From Actinomycetes bacterium (lineage in GTDB: Bacteria > Actinomycetota > Acidimicrobiia > Acidimicrobiales > Palsa-688), in assembly GCA_021808665.1 (NCBI GenBank), contig JAKBBA010000132.1:1-8878 (forward strand): a stretch of 8,878 nt of DNA, read 5' to 3'. Below the pieces are notes generated by a model. That model ran no database searches and was not told the DNA's origin. It worked only from the letters and a program-made list of their open reading frames with translations. Below, piece after piece: positions 7,195 to 8,878 of this stretch; positions within the stretch are counted from its first letter, which is position 1; every line of letters begins with the position of its first letter. The position numbers and the translations under genes are program-made.

Positions 7195-8631
7195 TCACGG
7201 GGCAATGGCCGACGCGTCGGGATCTTCGAGTGCGAGCAGGTCCTCGACGGTCTCCCGTCTTACCACGACACGAGCGACACCGTCGCGGACGAAGACTACC
7301 GGAGGCCGGGGCACTTTGTTGTAGTTGGATGCCATCGAATGGCCGTAGGCCCCTGTCACAGGGGTCACGAGAACGTCACCGACAGCAAGGTCCTCGGGCA
7401 CCTGCGCGTCCCTGACTATCACGTCGCCCGACTCGCAGTGCTTGCCGACGACGGTCACTTTCCTCGGCCGAGGTGATCGAACGCTGCGCGCCAGGAACGC
7501 CTCGTAGCCGCTTCCGTAGAGAACCGGTCGCGGATTGTCACTCATTCCGCCGTCGACGCTCACGTAGGTTCGCACTCCGGGAATCTCTTTGACCGTGCCG
7601 ACCGTGTACGCAGTGAGCGCACCGGAAGCGACGATAGCCCGGCCCGGCTCTGCTGTCAGGGCCACATTCCCTGGGACACCTGCGGCGCTCGCAGCCTCGC
7701 GGACCACTTGCGCCCACTCTGCAATTGACAGGCTCTCCTCTCCGTCCACGTAAGCCACTCCGAGGCCTCCACCCATACAGATCTCCCGGATCGACCTGCC
7801 AGAGTCGGCTCCTTCCATGAGATCACCCATGAAGTCGGCCAGTACGGCTGTCGCCTTGGCGAAGGAGTCGACGGAGAATATCTGCGAACCGATGTGGGCG
7901 TGAAGGCCTACCAACTCCACCGGCGAACCCGGACGCGCCAGCCGAGCGACAGCCTGCTTGGCGGCGCCGGACGCCAGGCCGAAACCGAACTTGGAGTCGT
8001 CCTGGCCGGTCATCACGTACTCGTGCGTGTGAGCCTCGATGCCCGGGGTCACACGGACCATCACCTGCGGCCTCGACTTCGCGGCTGAAGCCAAGCCCTC
8101 GAGCCGTGCTATCTCGTCGAAGGAATCGACGACGATACGCCCCACGCCGAGCTGCACGGCGCGGGAAAGCTCCGCGAAGGATTTGTTGTTGCCGTGCACG
8201 ACGAGCCTCGCTGGCGGAACGCCGGCGGACACCGCGACGTGCAACTCCCCTTCGGTCGACACGTCGATCATCATCCCCTCTTCGTAGGCGAGCCTCGCCA
8301 TCGCCTGGCAGAGGAACGCCTTCGACGCGTAGGCGACGCCACTCCCCCACGCTGCCACCGCCTCCCGGCATCGCCGGCGCAGGTGCTCCTCGTCGTAGAC
8401 GAACACTGGGGTGCCCACGACAGCGACTAGAGCGGCGACGTCCACTCCCGCTACCAAAAGCTGGCCTCGCTCTCCCACGGCGGCGCCGTCGGGAAGAAGA
8501 GCCAATGGGACCGGTCCGCTGCCGGGATGAGTGGCGTCCTCGGGATGAGGGTCGGCGAGCAGCCCGACCGGTTCGGGATCACCGTGGAGCAGCAAGTCTT
8601 GGTGACGGGATGGGTTCTCGGCGTCAGGCAC
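7195..8631 (-). CDS. lysA: Diaminopimelate decarboxylase, 478 aa
   Basis: A PLP enzyme (fold type III, alanine-racemase-like barrel) that decarboxylates meso-diaminopimelate to L-lysine, the last step of lysine synthesis. Motifs: the PLP lysine Lys104 in YASKAFLC; HGNNKS (146-151); HIGSQIF (246-252); the phosphate-binding GGGLGVAY (287-294); EPGRAI (328-333); VSVDGGMSDNPRPVLYG (357-373); the second-subunit active-site motif CESGD (399-403); and Tyr429 in TGAYGHSMASNYN. Length is slightly above the usual 420-450 because of a Pro/His/Asp-rich N-terminal tail of about 40 residues before the conserved core. The GTG at 8631 is the first possible start, since an in-frame TAG stands at 8643-8641, and no ATG or GTG occurs in frame before the core. 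The nearest GGAGG is 21 nt upstream and sits in a hairpin. A divergent tRNA-Arg gene lies 93 bp away; argS, a frequent neighbour in actinobacteria, is not seen. Confidence 0.97.
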   Translation of the reverse strand: MPDAENPSRHQDLLLHGDPEPVGLLADPHPEDATHPGSGPVPLALLPDGAAVGERGQLLVAGVDVAALVAVVGTPVFVYDEEHLRRRCREAVAAWGSGVAYASKAFLCQAMARLAYEEGMMIDVSTEGELHVAVSAGVPPARLVVHGNNKSFAELSRAVQLGVGRIVVDSFDEIARLEGLASAAKSRPQVMVRVTPGIEAHTHEYVMTGQDDSKFGFGLASGAAKQAVARLARPGSPVELVGLHAHIGSQIFSVDSFAKATAVLADFMGDLMEGADSGRSIREICMGGGLGVAYVDGEESLSIAEWAQVVREAASAAGVPGNVALTAEPGRAIVASGALTAYTVGTVKEIPGVRTYVSVDGGMSDNPRPVLYGSGYEAFLARSVRSPRPRKVTVVGKHCESGDVIVRDAQVPEDLAVGDVLVTPVTGAYGHSMASNYNKVPRPPVVFVRDGVARVVVRRETVEDLLALEDPDASAIAP

Positions 8632-8642
8632 CCGGCGATGCT

Positions 8643-8663
8643 ACGCCTGACGCCTCCAGGCGT
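8643..8663 (-). promoter_or_regulatory. Stem-loop upstream of lysA holding the Shine-Dalgarno-like GGAGG
   Basis: On the minus strand ACGCCTG (8663-8657) and CAGGCGT (8649-8643) form a perfect 7-bp stem around the loop GAGGCGT. The only good ribosome-binding-like sequence before lysA, GGAGG at 8657-8653, spans the last stem base and the loop. It is 21 nt from the GTG start, too far for normal use unless folding brings it closer. It may be a translation control element or a DNA operator between lysA and the divergent tRNA gene. Confidence 0.4.
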
Positions 8664-8724
8664 TCACTTCGGCGCTATGCTCGAAGTTCCCCGGGTGGCC
8701 GACGTAGACGGGTCACCTAGTAAC

Positions 8725-8799
8725 GCCCTCGTAGCTCAGGGGATAGAGCACCGGCCTCCGGAGCCGGGTGCGCAGGTTCGAATCCTGCCGGGGGCACCA
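8725..8799 (+). tRNA. tRNA-Arg, anticodon CCG
   Basis: A full cloverleaf can be drawn by eye. The acceptor stem GCCCTCG (8725-8731) pairs with CGGGGGC (8789-8795), with one G-U pair; the D stem is GCTC/GAGC (8734-8737, 8746-8749); the anticodon stem is CCGGC/GCCGG (8751-8755, 8763-8767) with loop CTCCGGA and anticodon CCG (8758-8760), which reads the Arg codon CGG. A 4-nt variable loop is followed by the T stem GCAGG/CCTGC with loop TTCGAAT (8772-8788). Discriminator A8796 and an encoded CCA (8797-8799) complete it. It is divergent from lysA. Confidence 0.97.
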
Positions 8800-8825
8800 A
8801 ATAGGCCTCCGCTCGAACCTGCGCA
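8769..8825. repeat. 13-bp inverted repeat linking the tRNA-Arg T arm to sequence just downstream
   Basis: TGCGCAGGTTCGA at 8769-8781, within the variable loop and T arm of the tRNA, recurs exactly as its reverse complement at 8813-8825, 14 bp past the CCA. In the precursor transcript this could pair with the T arm and compete with the cloverleaf, or act as part of a 3' terminator. The match is exact; the meaning is unknown. Confidence 0.5.
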
Positions 8826-8841
8826 GCGCCATGGGGTGCCT

Positions 8842-8870
8842 CGCTGCCGCAATCGTAGAGGGTGGCAGCG
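8842..8870 (+). terminator. Weak hairpin downstream of tRNA-Arg, possible terminator
   Basis: CGCTGCC (8842-8848) and GGCAGCG (8864-8870) form a 7-bp stem with a 15-nt loop, 43 bp after the tRNA. No T-run follows before the window ends. It is the only stem after the tRNA that does not involve the tRNA itself; support is weak. Confidence 0.2.
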
Positions 8871-8878
8871 TCGCGATC

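Noticed and set aside
7105..8719. Shared 9-mer GGTCACCTA upstream of hom (minus strand, near 7105) and before the tRNA (plus strand, near 8711)
   Set aside because: A 9-base match within 8.9 kb is expected by chance, and the orientation and distance to the genes differ.
8831..8878. Plus-strand ATG opening a frame to the window end
   Set aside because: Only 16 codons are visible, with no ribosome binding site; it cannot be told from chance.

Overview
The window looks like a chromosomal segment of a high-GC actinobacterium. A lineage near Acidimicrobiia is my best guess, from the style of the proteins; I could not search a database. The signs are the order lysA, hom, thrC, rho, rpmE (the backbone of a well-known actinobacterial cluster), a Rho protein with a very long low-complexity insert, zinc-type L31, GTG starts, and G+C near 70% in a sampled stretch of hom.

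All protein genes read on the minus strand, from high to low coordinates. A tRNA-Arg(CCG) lies on the plus strand at 8725-8799, back to back with lysA. Then come lysA (meso-diaminopimelate to lysine), hom (aspartate semialdehyde to homoserine) and thrC (phosphohomoserine to threonine). hom and thrC overlap by 4 nt (GTGA). A 292-bp gap with a promoter-like sequence and two compact palindromes leads into rho, which is followed at once by rpmE; the rpmE ribosome binding site runs into the rho stop codon. Two perfect tandem hairpins follow rpmE. Next is a 296-aa protein that I cannot name.

The low-coordinate end differs. Two exported proteins of unknown function, a 210-aa lipoprotein and a secreted protein cut by the window edge, overlap by 16 bp. 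They lie in DNA of about 46% G+C (hand count over 361-600), with TTA and ATA codons unlike the neighbours. The second one, on the minus strand at 1-233, has a clear signal peptide and is easily missed because its GTG start lies inside the lipoprotein gene and its stop is outside the window.

lysA, hom and thrC carry the lysine and threonine branches of aspartate-family biosynthesis; rho and rpmE belong to transcription termination and the ribosome. Genes often found in this neighbourhood in other actinobacteria but absent here are argS (beside lysA), thrB (between thrC and rho) and prfA/prmC (after rpmE). I see no mobile element, CRISPR array, rRNA or clear defence system. The most useful leads are the exported pair in low-GC DNA, the unknown 296-aa gene, the Rho insert, and the RNA-like structures upstream of rho and lysA and downstream of rpmE.
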